DNA of 64,000 bases from an uncultured Pseudokineococcus sp. (GCF_947495735.1 NZ_CANMAA010000001.1:558001-622000), one strand, 5' to 3'. Counted from the first letter of the stretch, positions 29,209 through 39,837 are shown. The notes: a model not told the origin generated them from the sequence alone. Numbers and translations are program-made.

Positions 29209-30416
29209 GCCCGTCGGCGCCCGGCGAGCGCACGGGGGCCGGCCCCGGCTTCCCCGTCGTCGCCGTCGTCGGCGGGGGGCAGCTCGCCCGCATGATGCAG
29301 CCGGCCGCCGTCGAGCTCGGGGTCGGCCTGCGGGTGCTGGCGACCGCCCTCGACGAGAGCGCGGCGCTCGCGGTGCCGGACGTGCGCCTGGGCGCGCACA
29401 CCGACCTGGGCGCGCTGCGGTCGGTGGCCGAGGGGGCGGCGGCCCTGACCTTCGACCACGAGCACGTGCCGACCGAGCACCTGCGGGCCCTCGAGGCCGA
29501 GGGCGTCCCGGTCCGCCCGGGGCCGGCCGCGCTGGTGCACGCGCAGGACAAGGTCGTGATGCGCCGCCGGCTCACCGACCTCGGCGTGCCGTGCCCGCGC
29601 TGGGCCGCGGTGGACGACGTCGAGGCCCTGGTCGCCTTCGGCGAGGACGCCGGCTGGCCGGTCGTGCTCAAGACCCCGCGCGGGGGCTACGACGGCAAGG
29701 GCGTCCGCGTCCTGGCCGACCCCGGGGCCGCCCGCGGGGCGCAGGACTGGTTCGACGCCGCCGACGGGCCGCTGCTCGCCGAGGAGCGCGTCGACTTCGC
29801 CCGCGAGCTCGCCGTGCTCGTGGCGCGCAGCCCGAGCGGGCAGGTCGCCGCGTGGCCCGTGGTGGAGACGGTCCAGGTCGACGGGGTCTGCAGCCGGGTC
29901 ACCGCTCCCGCGCCGGGCCTGGACGAGGACCTGGCCGCCGAGGCGACCGGCGCGGCGCTGCGGGTGGCGGGCGAGCTGGGCGTGACCGGCGTCCTCGCGG
30001 TCGAGTGCTTCGAGACGGCCGACGGGCGGGTCCTGGTCAACGAGCTGGCCATGCGCCCGCACAACTCCGGCCACTGGACCCAGGACGGCGCGGCCACCTC
30101 GCAGTTCGAGCAGCACCTGCGCGCCGTCCTGGACCTGCCGCTGGGGTCCCCGCGGGCGCGGGCGCCGTGGACGGTCATGGTCAACGTGCTCGGCTCGTCC
30201 CGACCGGACCGCGCCGCGGAGGACCCGGCGCAGATGTACCGCTCCTACCTGCACGTGATGGCGCGCGACCCGGAGGTCAAGGTGCACCTGTACGGCAAGG
30301 GCGTCCGCACCGGGCGCAAGCTCGGCCACGTGACCGCCTGGGGCGAGGACCTCGACGACGTGCGCGCCCGCGCCCAGCACGCCGCCGACTTCGTGGCGGG
30401 GGACATCGATGAGTGA
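29205..30416 (+). CDS. purK: 5-(carboxyamino)imidazole ribonucleotide synthase
   Basis: [64 protein letters not shown]. Confidence 0.96.
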   Translation: MSPSAPGERTGAGPGFPVVAVVGGGQLARMMQPAAVELGVGLRVLATALDESAALAVPDVRLGAHTDLGALRSVAEGAAALTFDHEHVPTEHLRALEAEGVPVRPGPAALVHAQDKVVMRRRLTDLGVPCPRWAAVDDVEALVAFGEDAGWPVVLKTPRGGYDGKGVRVLADPGAARGAQDWFDAADGPLLAEERVDFARELAVLVARSPSGQVAAWPVVETVQVDGVCSRVTAPAPGLDEDLAAEATGAALRVAGELGVTGVLAVECFETADGRVLVNELAMRPHNSGHWTQDGAATSQFEQHLRAVLDLPLGSPRARAPWTVMVNVLGSSRPDRAAEDPAQMYRSYLHVMARDPEVKVHLYGKGVRTGRKLGHVTAWGEDLDDVRARAQHAADFVAGDIDE

Positions 30417-30972
30417 GGCGCCCGCGGGGCCCGGACCTCTGGGCGCGGTCGTCGGGGACGGCGACCCCGTCGTCGGCGTCGTCATGGGCTCGGACTCCGA
30501 CTGGCGCGTCATGGAGGCCGTCTCCACGGCGCTGCGCGAGTTCGACGTCCCCCACGCGGTGGACGTCGTCTCGGCGCACCGGATGCCCGAGCGGATGGTC
30601 GACTACGGCCGCGCGGCCGCCGCCCGTGGGCTGCGGGTCGTCGTCGCGGGCGCCGGGGGAGCGGCGCACCTGCCGGGCATGCTCGCGGCGCTGACGCCGC
30701 TGCCGGTGATCGGCGTGCCCGTGCCCCTGGCGCACCTGGACGGGATGGACTCGCTGCTCTCGATCGTGCAGATGCCGGCCGGCGTGCCGGTGGCCACGGT
30801 GTCGGTCGGCGGGGCGCGCAACGCGGGGCTGCTCGCGGTCCGCGTGCTGGCGGCCGGCGACGACGCCCGCGGGGTGGACCTGCGCGCGCGGATGGCTCGC
30901 TTCCAGGACGACCTGCGGGTCGCCGCCGAGGCGAAGGGCGCCGCCCTGCGCGAGGGGCTCGCCGGGGCCTGA
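30409..30972 (+). CDS. purE: 5-(carboxyamino)imidazole ribonucleotide mutase
   Basis: [67 protein letters not shown]. Confidence 0.96.
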   Translation: MSEAPAGPGPLGAVVGDGDPVVGVVMGSDSDWRVMEAVSTALREFDVPHAVDVVSAHRMPERMVDYGRAAAARGLRVVVAGAGGAAHLPGMLAALTPLPVIGVPVPLAHLDGMDSLLSIVQMPAGVPVATVSVGGARNAGLLAVRVLAAGDDARGVDLRARMARFQDDLRVAAEAKGAALREGLAGA

Positions 30973-30985
30973 GCCCCGGCGGCCG

Positions 30986-31024
30986 GGCGGCGTCCCGACG
31001 GCCCCGGGCGGTCGGGACGCCGCC
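30986..31024. terminator. 14-bp hairpin between convergent genes (bidirectional terminator)
   Basis: GGCGGCGTCCCGAC - 11 nt - GTCGGGACGCCGCC. Confidence 0.75.
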
Positions 31025-31030
31025 GGGCGG

Positions 31031-31474
31031 TCAGACGATGCCGAGCCGCGGCGCCTCGATCGCGGGGCAGGCGTCCATGACGACGTCGAGCCCGGCCTCC
31101 CGCGCTCGGGCGGCCGCCGCCTCGTCGACGACGCCCAGCTGCATCCACACCGCCTTCGCGCCGATCGCGATCGCCTGGTCGACGACGGCACCCACGCGCT
31201 CGCTGTTGACGAAGCAGTCCACGACGTCGATCGGGCCGTGCTCGTCGGCGGCGGCGAGGTCGGGGAAGCCCCGCTCGCCGTGCACGTCCACGGCGCGCGG
31301 GTGGACGGGGACGACCTCGACGCCCAGCTGCTCCTGCAGGAAGCGCGCCACCCCGTAGGCGGGGCGGTCGGTGTTGTCCGACAGCCCGACGACGGCCCAG
31401 CGGCCGGGCTCGGTGAGCAGGCGGCGCACGACCTCGGGGTCGTCGGCGGAGGAGGTGGTCGGCTCGGGGCTCAT
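31031..31474 (-). CDS. CoA-binding protein (YccU-like)
   Basis: WAVVGLSDNTDRPAYGVARFLQEQLGVEVVPVHPRA...VDCFVNSERVGAVVDQAIAIGAKAVWMQLGV. Confidence 0.93.
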   Translation of the reverse strand: MSPEPTTSSADDPEVVRRLLTEPGRWAVVGLSDNTDRPAYGVARFLQEQLGVEVVPVHPRAVDVHGERGFPDLAAADEHGPIDVVDCFVNSERVGAVVDQAIAIGAKAVWMQLGVVDEAAAARAREAGLDVVMDACPAIEAPRLGIV

Positions 31475-31632
31475 GGGCCCACGGTGCCCGGCAGGGCGGG
31501 CCTCGCGCCAGGCGGAGCGCCCCGCACGGGCGGGACCGGTTCCACAACTCTTCGATCACGACGCCTGCGGCGCCGCGCGCGACGTGCTCGGCTCGCCGAG
31601 GGGGCAGGGCGCTCCCCAGGAGGAGGTCATCC

Positions 31633-32436
31633 ATGTCCCGCACCACGCGAGCCGTCACCACCGCCGTCGCTGCGCTGGCGCTCTCGGCGGGCGTCGTCCC
31701 CGCCGCCCAGGCGGCGGAGACCCCGGCGAACCCGCTGACCGCGACGATCTACTTCCGCGACGGCAAGGTCGCCGACGTCTTCCGGCCCTTCGACCGCGCC
31801 TTCTTCGCGGACACGGGAGAGGGCGTCGAGCTCCTCACCTTCCGCGGGGGCCGCTGGACCACGGCGGGCAACCTGCTCCAGAAGTCCTTCGACTTCGGGA
31901 GGGCCGGCGACGTCCCCGTCGTCGGTGACTGGGACGGAGACGGACTGGACGAGCCCGGGGTCGTCCGCGGCAACCGCTACTTCCTGGCCTCGGAGGCCGT
32001 GGACGGCGGAGGCGCGGTGCGCACCTTCAGCTTCGGCAGCTCGCGGATGCTCCACGGCGTGGCCGGTGACTGGGACGGCGACGGGGTGGAGGAGCCGGTC
32101 GCGGTGACGAGTGCGGGCAGGACCGGCCGCTTCTGGTTCGCCACCGAGCAGGTGGACGGCGGGGGGACCCCCTACGCGCGCGACTGGGGGCGGGCCCAGG
32201 GGGACGTCGTCGCCGCGGGGGACCTCGACGGCGACGGCGTGGACTCCGTCGTGCTCCAGCGGGCGTCGCAGGACGGGGGCGCGCCGACCTTCTTCGTCTC
32301 CGACGGGCCGCCCGCGGCGGGGCTGCGCGCCGACGAGGTGCTGCGCTACGGACGCAGCGGTGACCTGCCCCTGGTCGCGGAGAGCGGTCGCGCCGGCGGC
32401 GCCGACCTGCTCGGCGTCGTGCGCGAGCGCTGGTGA
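31633..32436 (+). CDS. secreted FG-GAP/VCBS-like repeat protein (GDWDGDG module)
   Basis: Signal peptide MSRTTRAVTTAVAALALSAGVVPAAQAA; FGRAGDVPVVGDWDGDGLDEPGVVRGNRYFL, VAGDWDGDGVEEPVAV. Confidence 0.85.
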   Translation: MSRTTRAVTTAVAALALSAGVVPAAQAAETPANPLTATIYFRDGKVADVFRPFDRAFFADTGEGVELLTFRGGRWTTAGNLLQKSFDFGRAGDVPVVGDWDGDGLDEPGVVRGNRYFLASEAVDGGGAVRTFSFGSSRMLHGVAGDWDGDGVEEPVAVTSAGRTGRFWFATEQVDGGGTPYARDWGRAQGDVVAAGDLDGDGVDSVVLQRASQDGGAPTFFVSDGPPAAGLRADEVLRYGRSGDLPLVAESGRAGGADLLGVVRERW

Positions 32437-32662
32437 CCGGCACCCGCTGAGCCCAGCACGTCCGGAGGCCCCTGCGCGGTCGGCCCCGGGGGGGCCTGCG
32501 CACCAGCGCTCCCACCCGGTGGCCGGTCGGGCTCCGCGGGCGGGGCGGCCCCGCCCGCGCGGAGCCGTTCCCACAACGTTCTGATCACTTCTCCTGCAGC
32601 GCCTCCCGCGACGTGCTTAGTTCGCCGAGGGGGGCAGGGCGCTCCCCAGGAGGAGGTCATCC

Positions 32663-33460
32663 ATGTCCCGCACCACGCGAGCCCTCACCACCGCGGTCGC
32701 CGCTGCGCTGGCGCTCTCGGCGGGCGTCGTCCCCGCCGCGCAGGCGGCGGACGAGTCGCTGACGGCGCAGCTGTTCTTCCGCGACGGCACCGTCGTCGAC
32801 GTCTTCCGGCCGTACGAGCGCCTCTTCATGGCGGACACCGGGCAGGGCGAGGAGCTCCTCACGTTCTACCGGGGTCGGTGGACGGCGGCGGGCGGTGCCT
32901 GGGAGCGGTCCTTCAGCTTCGGGCGGCCGGGCGACGTCGCGGTCGTCGGGGACTGGGACGGCGACGGCGTCGACGAGCCGGGCGTCGTGAGGGGCAACCG
33001 GTACCACCTGGCCTCGGAGGCCGTGGACGGCGGAGGAGGGGTGCGCAGCTTCACCTTCGGCAGTCCCTCGATGTACCACGGTGCGGTCGGCGACTGGGAC
33101 GGCGACGGGGTGGACGAGCCGATGGCCGTGACCGGCGCGGGACGGTCGATCCGCTTCTGGTTCGCCACGGAGCAGGCAGACGGCGGTGGGACGCCCTACG
33201 CCCGTGACTGGGGGCGGAACCTGGGCGACGGCTTCGCCGTCGGCGACGTCGACGGCGACGGCACGGACTCGATCACGCTCCAGCGGCCCAACCTCAGCGG
33301 AGGAGCTCCGACCTTCTACATCTCGACCACCTCACCCCGGGACGGCCTGCGCGCCGACGTGATCCTGAGCTACGGGCGCAACATCGACGCTCCCGTCCTC
33401 GCCGACGTCTCCGGCGACGAGAGGGACGAGGTGGGGGTGCTGCGCGAGTACCTCTGGTGA
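32663..33460 (+). CDS. secreted FG-GAP/VCBS-like repeat protein, tandem paralog of 31633-32436
   Basis: Signal peptide MSRTTRALTTAVAAALALSAGVVPAAQAA; FGRPGDVAVVGDWDGDGVDEPGVVRGNRYHL. Confidence 0.85.
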   Translation: MSRTTRALTTAVAAALALSAGVVPAAQAADESLTAQLFFRDGTVVDVFRPYERLFMADTGQGEELLTFYRGRWTAAGGAWERSFSFGRPGDVAVVGDWDGDGVDEPGVVRGNRYHLASEAVDGGGGVRSFTFGSPSMYHGAVGDWDGDGVDEPMAVTGAGRSIRFWFATEQADGGGTPYARDWGRNLGDGFAVGDVDGDGTDSITLQRPNLSGGAPTFYISTTSPRDGLRADVILSYGRNIDAPVLADVSGDERDEVGVLREYLW

Positions 33461-33521
33461 GCCCTTCCGGGACACCGGCCGTGACACGCCGGGCCCCGGT
33501 GGGCGGAGGTCGCCCTGACGT

Positions 33522-33560
33522 CTCCGCGCCTCCGAGCGAGGTCCGCTCGGGGGCGCGGAG
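33522..33560. terminator. 17-bp hairpin (one G-T type mismatch) between convergent genes
   Basis: CTCCGCGCCTCCGAGCG-AGGTC-CGCTCGGGGGCGCGGAG. Confidence 0.8.
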
Positions 33561-33588
33561 AGCGCCGGGCGCGCCCGCCGGTGAACTC

Positions 33589-34875
33589 TCAGCTCGTCGC
33601 GGTGGCCTGCGCCTCCGCGATCGCCCGGACGGCCTCGGTGTCGTCCTGCCGCAGGGCCGACCACAGGGCCTCGGACTGCTCGGGGTCCCAGTCGACGACC
33701 TGCCCGGAGTTGGTCATGCGGTCGGTCCCGGCCACGGGCACCGCCATGGACACCCCGCCGGAGGACGAGGCGCTCCTCATGCCGCGGGCGAAGGTCACCA
33801 GGTCCCCCAGGCCGGTGGACTCGTCGACCGTCAGGGCCGAGCCCCCGGCGCGTGCGGTGGGGAAGGCGCGGAAGGGGTTGAGCAGCAGGGCGGGCGAGGC
33901 GCCCTCGTCGGCGATGGCGGCCATCAGCTCGCGCTGGCGGTCGGCGCGCCCCAGGTCCCCGCGGGGGTCCTCGTAGCGGGTGCGCGCGTAGCCGAGCGCC
34001 GTGTCGCCGTCCATCTCCTGGCAGCCGGCCTCGATGTCCAGGCGGGCCTTCGGGTCCTCGATCGCCGACGGCGGGCACATCTCGACCCCGCCGACGGCGT
34101 CGACGATCTCGGCGAAGCCGGTGAAGCCGGTCTCGACGTAGTCGTCGACGCGCAGGCCGGTCGCCTGCTCGACCGTGTCGACGAGCAGCGGCGCGCCGCC
34201 GAGGGCGAAGGCGGCGTTCACCTTCGTCTCGTAGTAGCCCGGCACCTCGAGGTAGGAGTCGCGGGGGATGCTCACCAGGACGCTCGGGCCCCCGCCGCGG
34301 GGGACGTGCAGCAGCAGGATCGAGTCGGTGCGCGCTCCCTCGGCGTCCCCGCCGATGGTGGTGCCCTCGCGGCTGTCCGAGCCGACCAGCAGGTAGGTGC
34401 TCCCCGGGGTGTTCTCGACGGTCGACGCGCCGAGGGCGTCGACGCGCTCGAGCGCGCCCAGCGCCGTCAGCCCCAGGGCGACGGGGTAGACGACGAGCGC
34501 CGCGACGAGCAGCGCCACGAGGACCGCGGCCGTCCGGCGGCGGCGCACGCGGGTCGAGCGCCTCCGGGGGCGGCCGTAGGTCGTCCCCGGTGCACCGGCG
34601 GGGGTCGCCGCCGGCCGCGCTGCGGAGGCGTTCGCGGGCGTCGCCGCCGGCCGCACCGCGGGGGCGACCGGGCCGGGCGCGGGCCGGCTCGGCGCCTCCG
34701 CGCGCGTCCCGGCGGGTCGGGAGGAGGACGGCGGCCGCTGCGGGCGCCGCCCGTCCTCGTCCGGGCGGCGCAGGCGGGGGCGCGGGCGGGCGCGGTAGGT
34801 CGTCGACGGTCCCCAGCGGGGGTCCTCGGTCCCCTCGGCGGACGTCTCCCGCCGGGGGTCGGGCTGGCTGGGCAT
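33589..34875 (-). CDS. LytR-CpsA-Psr (LCP) family glycopolymer ligase
   Basis: TM; STYLLVGSDSREG, RTDSILLLHVPRGGGPSVLVSIPRDSYLEVPGY, KVNAAFALGGAPLLVDTVEQATGLRVDDYVETGFTGF, ALGYARTRYEDPRGDLGRADRQREL. Confidence 0.94.
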   Translation of the reverse strand: MPSQPDPRRETSAEGTEDPRWGPSTTYRARPRPRLRRPDEDGRRPQRPPSSSRPAGTRAEAPSRPAPGPVAPAVRPAATPANASAARPAATPAGAPGTTYGRPRRRSTRVRRRRTAAVLVALLVAALVVYPVALGLTALGALERVDALGASTVENTPGSTYLLVGSDSREGTTIGGDAEGARTDSILLLHVPRGGGPSVLVSIPRDSYLEVPGYYETKVNAAFALGGAPLLVDTVEQATGLRVDDYVETGFTGFAEIVDAVGGVEMCPPSAIEDPKARLDIEAGCQEMDGDTALGYARTRYEDPRGDLGRADRQRELMAAIADEGASPALLLNPFRAFPTARAGGSALTVDESTGLGDLVTFARGMRSASSSGGVSMAVPVAGTDRMTNSGQVVDWDPEQSEALWSALRQDDTEAVRAIAEAQATATS

Positions 34876-35020
34876 GCCGGTGAGGATACGGGCGGGGGCT
34901 GGGCGCCCCCTGGGGCAGCGCGGCGCGTCGCGCCGGCCGTTCACCCCGTCGCGGCTCGCCCGTCACCCGTCGTGACCAGCGCGGACACCCCGTGGCCAGA
35001 GCCCCGCGAGGTGACGAGGA

Positions 35021-35641
35021 TCAGGGCCGGCGCAGCGAGGCGAGGTGCTCGGCGACCTGGTCGACCGTCGGCAGCAGGCCCTGCTCGCGGGCCTGCGCCA
35101 GGGTCGGTGCCGCCGTGTCCTTCTCGCTCAGCAGCGGCTCGAGCGGCTTCCCGTCGCGGTCCTGCGTCGGCCAGTCGACCGCGAGGTCGCCGTCTCGCGG
35201 GTCGATGCCGTGCTCGCGGCCGGGGGAGTAGCCCTCCGAGCACAGGTACACGACCGTGCTGCCCTCCGCGAGGGACATGAAGGCGTGGCCCAGGCCCTCG
35301 GCGAGGTAGACGGCGCAGCGGTCCACGTCGTCGAGGAGCACCGAGCGCCACTGCCCGAACGTCGGGGAGCCGACGCGGATGTCGACGACGACGTCGAGCA
35401 CGGCGCCCGCGGGGCAGAACACGTACTTGGCCTGGCCCGGCGGGACGTCGGCGAAGTGGATGCCGCGGACGACGCCGGCCGCCGAGACGCTGCAGTTCGC
35501 CTGCGCCAGCCGCAGGGGGTGCCCCGTCTGCTCGGCGAAGGCGCCCTCGGTGAACCACTCCATGAAGACGCCACGGGCGTCGCGGTGCTGGGTCGGGCGC
35601 ACGACGAACGCGCCCTCGATGTCCAGGGGCTCGACAGGCAT
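35021..35641 (-). CDS. rmlC: dTDP-4-dehydrorhamnose 3,5-epimerase
   Basis: GAFVVRPTQHRDARGVFMEWF, QANCSVSAAGVVRGIHFADVPPGQAKYVFCPAGAVLDVVVDIRVGSPTFG, EGLGHAFMSL. Confidence 0.95.
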   Translation of the reverse strand: MPVEPLDIEGAFVVRPTQHRDARGVFMEWFTEGAFAEQTGHPLRLAQANCSVSAAGVVRGIHFADVPPGQAKYVFCPAGAVLDVVVDIRVGSPTFGQWRSVLLDDVDRCAVYLAEGLGHAFMSLAEGSTVVYLCSEGYSPGREHGIDPRDGDLAVDWPTQDRDGKPLEPLLSEKDTAAPTLAQAREQGLLPTVDQVAEHLASLRRP

Positions 35642-35702
35642 GGGGGAACCCTAGGAGCGCCGGCTCGTCGGCGCCGTCCCGCCGCGCTGAGAGCATGGGG
35701 CC

Positions 35703-36575
35703 ATGACGACGCGACGGTGGGCCGTGGTGGGCGCGGGCGGGATGCTCGGGCGCGAGGTGGTGGACGTGCTGCGGCAGGCGGGCGAGGACGTCACGGGGCT
35801 GGCGCGGGCGGACCTGGACGCCACCGACGCCGCGGCCTGCCGTGATCGGCTCGCGGGCGCTGACGTGGTGGTCAACGCCGCGGCGTGGACGGCTGTCGAC
35901 GACGCCGAGCAGCACGAGGGCGCGGCCTTCGCGGCCAACGCCCTCGCGCCGGCCAACCTCGGCCGGGCCGCGGCGGCGACCGGTGCGCGCCTCGTGCACG
36001 TCTCGACCGACTACGTCTTCGACGGCCGCGCGAGCGAGCCCTACGCGGAGGACGCCGTGACGGCGCCGCGGTCGGCCTACGGGCGCACGAAGCTGGCCGG
36101 GGAGTGGGCCGCCGCGGCCACCTGCCCCGACCACCTCCTCGTCCGCACGGCGTGGCTGTACGGCGACGGGAAGTGCTTCCCGCGCACCATCGCCCGGCTC
36201 CTGGGCCAGCGGGACACGGTCTCCGTCGTGGACGACCAGCTGGGGCAGCCGACGTGGACGAGGGACGTCGCCGACCTCGTCCTGCGGCTGGTGCGGGCCG
36301 AGGTGCCCACCGGGACCCACCACGCGACGTCCTCGGGACGCGCGAGCTGGCACGACCTGGCCCGTGCCGTGGCGACGTCCCTCGGGACGGACCCCGAGCG
36401 GGTCCGCCCCACGACGTCGGCGGACTTCCCGACGCCGGCCGAGCGGCCGGCGTGGAGCGTCCTCGGCCACGAGGGCCTGCGTGCCGCGGGCGTCGAGCCC
36501 GTCGGCGACTGGGCGGACCGGTGGACGGCGGCCGCTCCGCACGTCCTCGCGGAGACGGGGTCGGCCGGCGCCTGA
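35703..36575 (+). CDS. rmlD: dTDP-4-dehydrorhamnose reductase
   Basis: VVGAGGMLGREVVDVLRQAG, VVVNAAAWTAVDDAEQHEGAAFAANALAPANLG, VHVSTDYVFDGRASEPYAEDAVTAPRSAYGRTKLAGE. Confidence 0.95.
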   Translation: MTTRRWAVVGAGGMLGREVVDVLRQAGEDVTGLARADLDATDAAACRDRLAGADVVVNAAAWTAVDDAEQHEGAAFAANALAPANLGRAAAATGARLVHVSTDYVFDGRASEPYAEDAVTAPRSAYGRTKLAGEWAAAATCPDHLLVRTAWLYGDGKCFPRTIARLLGQRDTVSVVDDQLGQPTWTRDVADLVLRLVRAEVPTGTHHATSSGRASWHDLARAVATSLGTDPERVRPTTSADFPTPAERPAWSVLGHEGLRAAGVEPVGDWADRWTAAAPHVLAETGSAGA

Positions 36576-36836
36576 CGGTGGCGCGGCGGGCTGAGCGCCC
36601 GCGGACGACGCGACGGGCGCGGCCCGCTCAGCCCCGAGGCCCGCGTGGTCTCCGTCGCCCGCCTCGACGCCGGCGCGTGAGCCCTCGAGGACGACGACGC
36701 CCCCGCTCGCCGTCGGGCGCTGGCGTCCGGGCGGCACAGGCGGCCTCGACCGGCCCCGGCAGCACGAGCCAGCCCGGAGGGCCACCGCTCACGACGGCCA
36801 CGGCGCAGGACGAGCGGCGTCCTAGAGTCCTCCCTC

Positions 36837-38429
36837 GTGAGCGGAGCCGGTCCCGAGGTCGGCCGGGGAGCGCCCCCGGCGGACGACGTCGACGTCCTCC
36901 GCGTCCTCGCCCCGGACGAGGACGCGGCGGTGGTGGCCGAGGAGCTGTCGCTGGTCGCGGAGACCGGCTCGCGCGGCGCCGTGCTGGCGTCGTCGCCGGG
37001 GCTGCCCGAGGAGGTCCTCGCCCTCGTCCGGCGAGGGGTCACGCGGGTCCTGCGTCCTGGGGAGCCGGTCCGAGCCGGTGCGGTCGTGGTCGGGACGCCC
37101 CGACCGGAGCACGACCTCCTGGCCGCGGTGGAGTCCCCCGTGGTCCTGGGCCGGGCGGAGCTCCCGGCGGGCGCCGCGGCCCTCCTCCGGGCTCTGGACG
37201 GGCGGCTGCCCGGGGGGCGCGGGAACGGTCCCGAGGGGCCGGACCCGGTCGGGCCCGGGCCGGTGGCCGCCGGGTCGTCGGGCCGGCGGCGGGTCCTGCT
37301 CGTGAGCTCCAACGGCTCGGGCCTCGGGCACCTCACCCGCCTGGTCGCCATGGGACGCCGCGCGTCGGCGGGCACGGACGTCCACGTCCTGTCGATGTCC
37401 TCGGCCGTCCCCCTGGCCGCCGAGGGCCTCCTCCCGTACGAGTACGTCCCCTCGGCGGGGGACCTCGGCATCTCCGCGCGCCGGTGGAACGTGCTGCTGC
37501 ACCGCCGCCTCGGCGAGGCCGTGCGCAGGTTCCGTCCCGACGTCCTCGTGTTCGACGGCACCTACCCCTACCGCGCCGTGGCCGAGCTGGGGGACCGGTT
37601 CCCCGGCGTCCGCCTCGTCTGGTCCCGCCGGCCGATGTGGAAGCCCCGCATGGGCGCCGTCCAGCTCGGGCTCGTGCCGCGGTTCGACCTCGTGCTCGAA
37701 CCGGGGGAGCTGGCGGCCGACCTCGACCGGGGCCTCACCGTCGGTCGAGGTGACGCGCTGCCGGTCCGCCCCATCACGCTGCTCGACCAGCACGAGCTCG
37801 TCGGCGCCGCGCAGGCCCGGACCGCCCTGGGCCTGGAGCAGGACGTGCCGACCGCCCTCGTGACGCTGGGAGCGGGCGCCTGGCACGACGTCGACTCCCA
37901 GCTCGGGGCCGTCGTGGCGGGGCTGCGGCGCGTGACCCCGGACGCCCAGATCTGCCTCGTGCGCCCGTCGATCGCCCGGTCCGGGGCCGACCCGGGCCAC
38001 GGGGTCCGCACGGTGAGCGCCTACCCGCTGAGCCGGTACCTGCGCGCGTTCGACGTCGTGGTCACCGCCGCCGGGTACAACACCTTCCACGAGGCCGTGG
38101 CCTTCGGGCGCGCCAGCGGCTTCGTCGGGGTGACGGCCCAGCTCGACGACCAGCCGCAGCGCGCGCGGTGGGCGCAGCGGGAGGGCGTGGGGGTGGACCT
38201 GGACCCGCTCGACCCCTCCTCCGTCGCGCGGGTGGCGGAGCTCCTCGTCGACGAGCGCGCCCGCGAGCGCTGCACCGCCCGCTGCGCGCAGGTGTGGCCC
38301 GGCAACGGCGCCGCGGAGGCCATGGCGGCCGTCGAGGCCGTGGCGGACGGGGCGAGCGGTCGTGAGCTGCTCGGGCGCGCCGGCGCCTCCGAGGGGCGCG
38401 GCGGCCGCGAGCGGGAGGCGTCGCGGTGA
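36837..38429 (+). CDS. GT-B glycosyltransferase (GT28/MurG-like C-terminus)
   Basis: RRVLLVSSNGSGLGHLTRLVAMGRRA, ITLLDQHELVG, VVTAAGYNTFHEAVAFGRASGFVGVTAQLDDQPQRARWAQ. Confidence 0.8.
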   Translation: MSGAGPEVGRGAPPADDVDVLRVLAPDEDAAVVAEELSLVAETGSRGAVLASSPGLPEEVLALVRRGVTRVLRPGEPVRAGAVVVGTPRPEHDLLAAVESPVVLGRAELPAGAAALLRALDGRLPGGRGNGPEGPDPVGPGPVAAGSSGRRRVLLVSSNGSGLGHLTRLVAMGRRASAGTDVHVLSMSSAVPLAAEGLLPYEYVPSAGDLGISARRWNVLLHRRLGEAVRRFRPDVLVFDGTYPYRAVAELGDRFPGVRLVWSRRPMWKPRMGAVQLGLVPRFDLVLEPGELAADLDRGLTVGRGDALPVRPITLLDQHELVGAAQARTALGLEQDVPTALVTLGAGAWHDVDSQLGAVVAGLRRVTPDAQICLVRPSIARSGADPGHGVRTVSAYPLSRYLRAFDVVVTAAGYNTFHEAVAFGRASGFVGVTAQLDDQPQRARWAQREGVGVDLDPLDPSSVARVAELLVDERARERCTARCAQVWPGNGAAEAMAAVEAVADGASGRELLGRAGASEGRGGREREASR

Positions 38430-38920
38430 TCCGCCGGCAGCCGCCCGCGCTCGTGCGCCGCGCCGCCGGGCCCGTCCTGTACCGCCTGGCGCGCCTGGCC
38501 GGGGGGCCGCCCCCGGGGCTCCGGCGCGGGCGGGACTTCGCGCCCGCGGACCTCCCCACGGTCGTGGTCGTGGTGGCCGGGGCGGACGAGGGCTCCTGCG
38601 CCGAGGTGCTCGACGCCGTGTCCCGGGCGCAGTGGGCGTCCGACGCCTTCACCCCCGTCTTCGTCGTCGACGCCCCGGTGCTCTCCCCGTTCCGGCGCGC
38701 GGGCTACGTCGTCGAGCTGGCGGGGCCGGGGGGGCTGGGCGCGGCGGTCGCCGAGGCGCGTCGCAGCTACGCCGCCGACCTCGTGGTCGTCGCGGGCGGG
38801 AGGGGCCCCGAGGCCGCGGACGCCCTGACCGGCCTCCTGCTGGCCCAGCGACCCCCGATCGAGGGACCGGTGGGGCGCTCGCGCCGGTTCCTGCGCGCGG
38901 CGGAGGCGCGACTCCGCTAG
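38426..38920 (+). CDS. conserved-looking hypothetical, translationally coupled to the upstream glycosyltransferase
   Basis: GTGA overlap; LPTVVVVVAGADEGSCAEVLDAVSRAQWASDAFTPVFVVDAPVLSPFRRAGYVVEL. Confidence 0.6.
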   Translation: MIRRQPPALVRRAAGPVLYRLARLAGGPPPGLRRGRDFAPADLPTVVVVVAGADEGSCAEVLDAVSRAQWASDAFTPVFVVDAPVLSPFRRAGYVVELAGPGGLGAAVAEARRSYAADLVVVAGGRGPEAADALTGLLLAQRPPIEGPVGRSRRFLRAAEARLR

Positions 38921-39033
38921 GGCGCCGCTCCCATATGGGTGAGATGCGAGGTTCACCTGCGGAGACGGCCCACGATGGTGGAGCCTGGCGCGGCAGCTCG
39001 TCCGGGTTGCGCCACGCCCCCGAAGGGACACCC

Positions 39034-39837
39034 ATGCACCGCACCGCACCTCGTGTCGTCGTCGCCGCCACCGCAGCGGCCGTGGCGGCCGTCGTCACAG
39101 CGGGACCGGCCCTGGCCGCCCCTGGTGACCTCGACGTCTACCTCGCCGACCCCCAGGACCGCGGCCGCTCGGTCTCCGAGCTGGACGTCGGCAACGTCTA
39201 CGAGGGTGACGTCCCCCTGGTGTGCGACGCGATCGACGCCCCGGACGGCGCCGTGACGTTCATCTTCTCCGGCGGCTTCTGGTACGCGCCGTCGGCCGAC
39301 GGCGAGGTCTCCTTCGGTCGACCGGGCGACGTCCCGCTCTGCGGCGCCTGGGGCTTCGCCGAGGACGGCGCCCCGGCCCAGGACACGTTCGCCGTGCGCC
39401 GGGGGAACCGGTACCTGCTGTCGGCGGAGCCGGCGGTCTTCACCGGCGGTCGGGCCGCCCAGAGCTTCGTCTTCGGCCAGCCGAGCGACCAGGCGCTGGT
39501 CGGGGACTGGGACGGCGACGGGATCGACACGATCGCCGTGCGCCGGGGCAACACGACCTACTACGCCAACGACAACGTCGACGGCGGTGGCGGCGTCCGG
39601 GCCTCGTCCTTCGGCCGCGCGACCGACATCGCCGTGGCGGGTGACTTCGACGGGGACGGCCGCGACACGATCGCCGTGCGCCGCGGGAGCACCTTCTTCG
39701 TGAGCGCGGGCGAGCCCGGCGGGCGCCTGACCAACCCGCTGGCCTTCCAGTACGGGCGCTCGACGGACGTCCCCGTCGCCGGGTCGGTCCTCCGGGACGA
39801 GGGCGACTTCCTCGGCGTCGTCCGGATCGAGGGCTGA
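39034..39837 (+). CDS. secreted FG-GAP/VCBS-like repeat protein (GDWDGDG module)
   Basis: Signal peptide MHRTAPRVVVAATAAAVAAVVTAGPALAA; LVGDWDGDGIDTIAVRRGNTTYYAND, VAGDFDGDGRDTIAVRRGSTFFV. Confidence 0.85.
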   Translation: MHRTAPRVVVAATAAAVAAVVTAGPALAAPGDLDVYLADPQDRGRSVSELDVGNVYEGDVPLVCDAIDAPDGAVTFIFSGGFWYAPSADGEVSFGRPGDVPLCGAWGFAEDGAPAQDTFAVRRGNRYLLSAEPAVFTGGRAAQSFVFGQPSDQALVGDWDGDGIDTIAVRRGNTTYYANDNVDGGGGVRASSFGRATDIAVAGDFDGDGRDTIAVRRGSTFFVSAGEPGGRLTNPLAFQYGRSTDVPVAGSVLRDEGDFLGVVRIEG

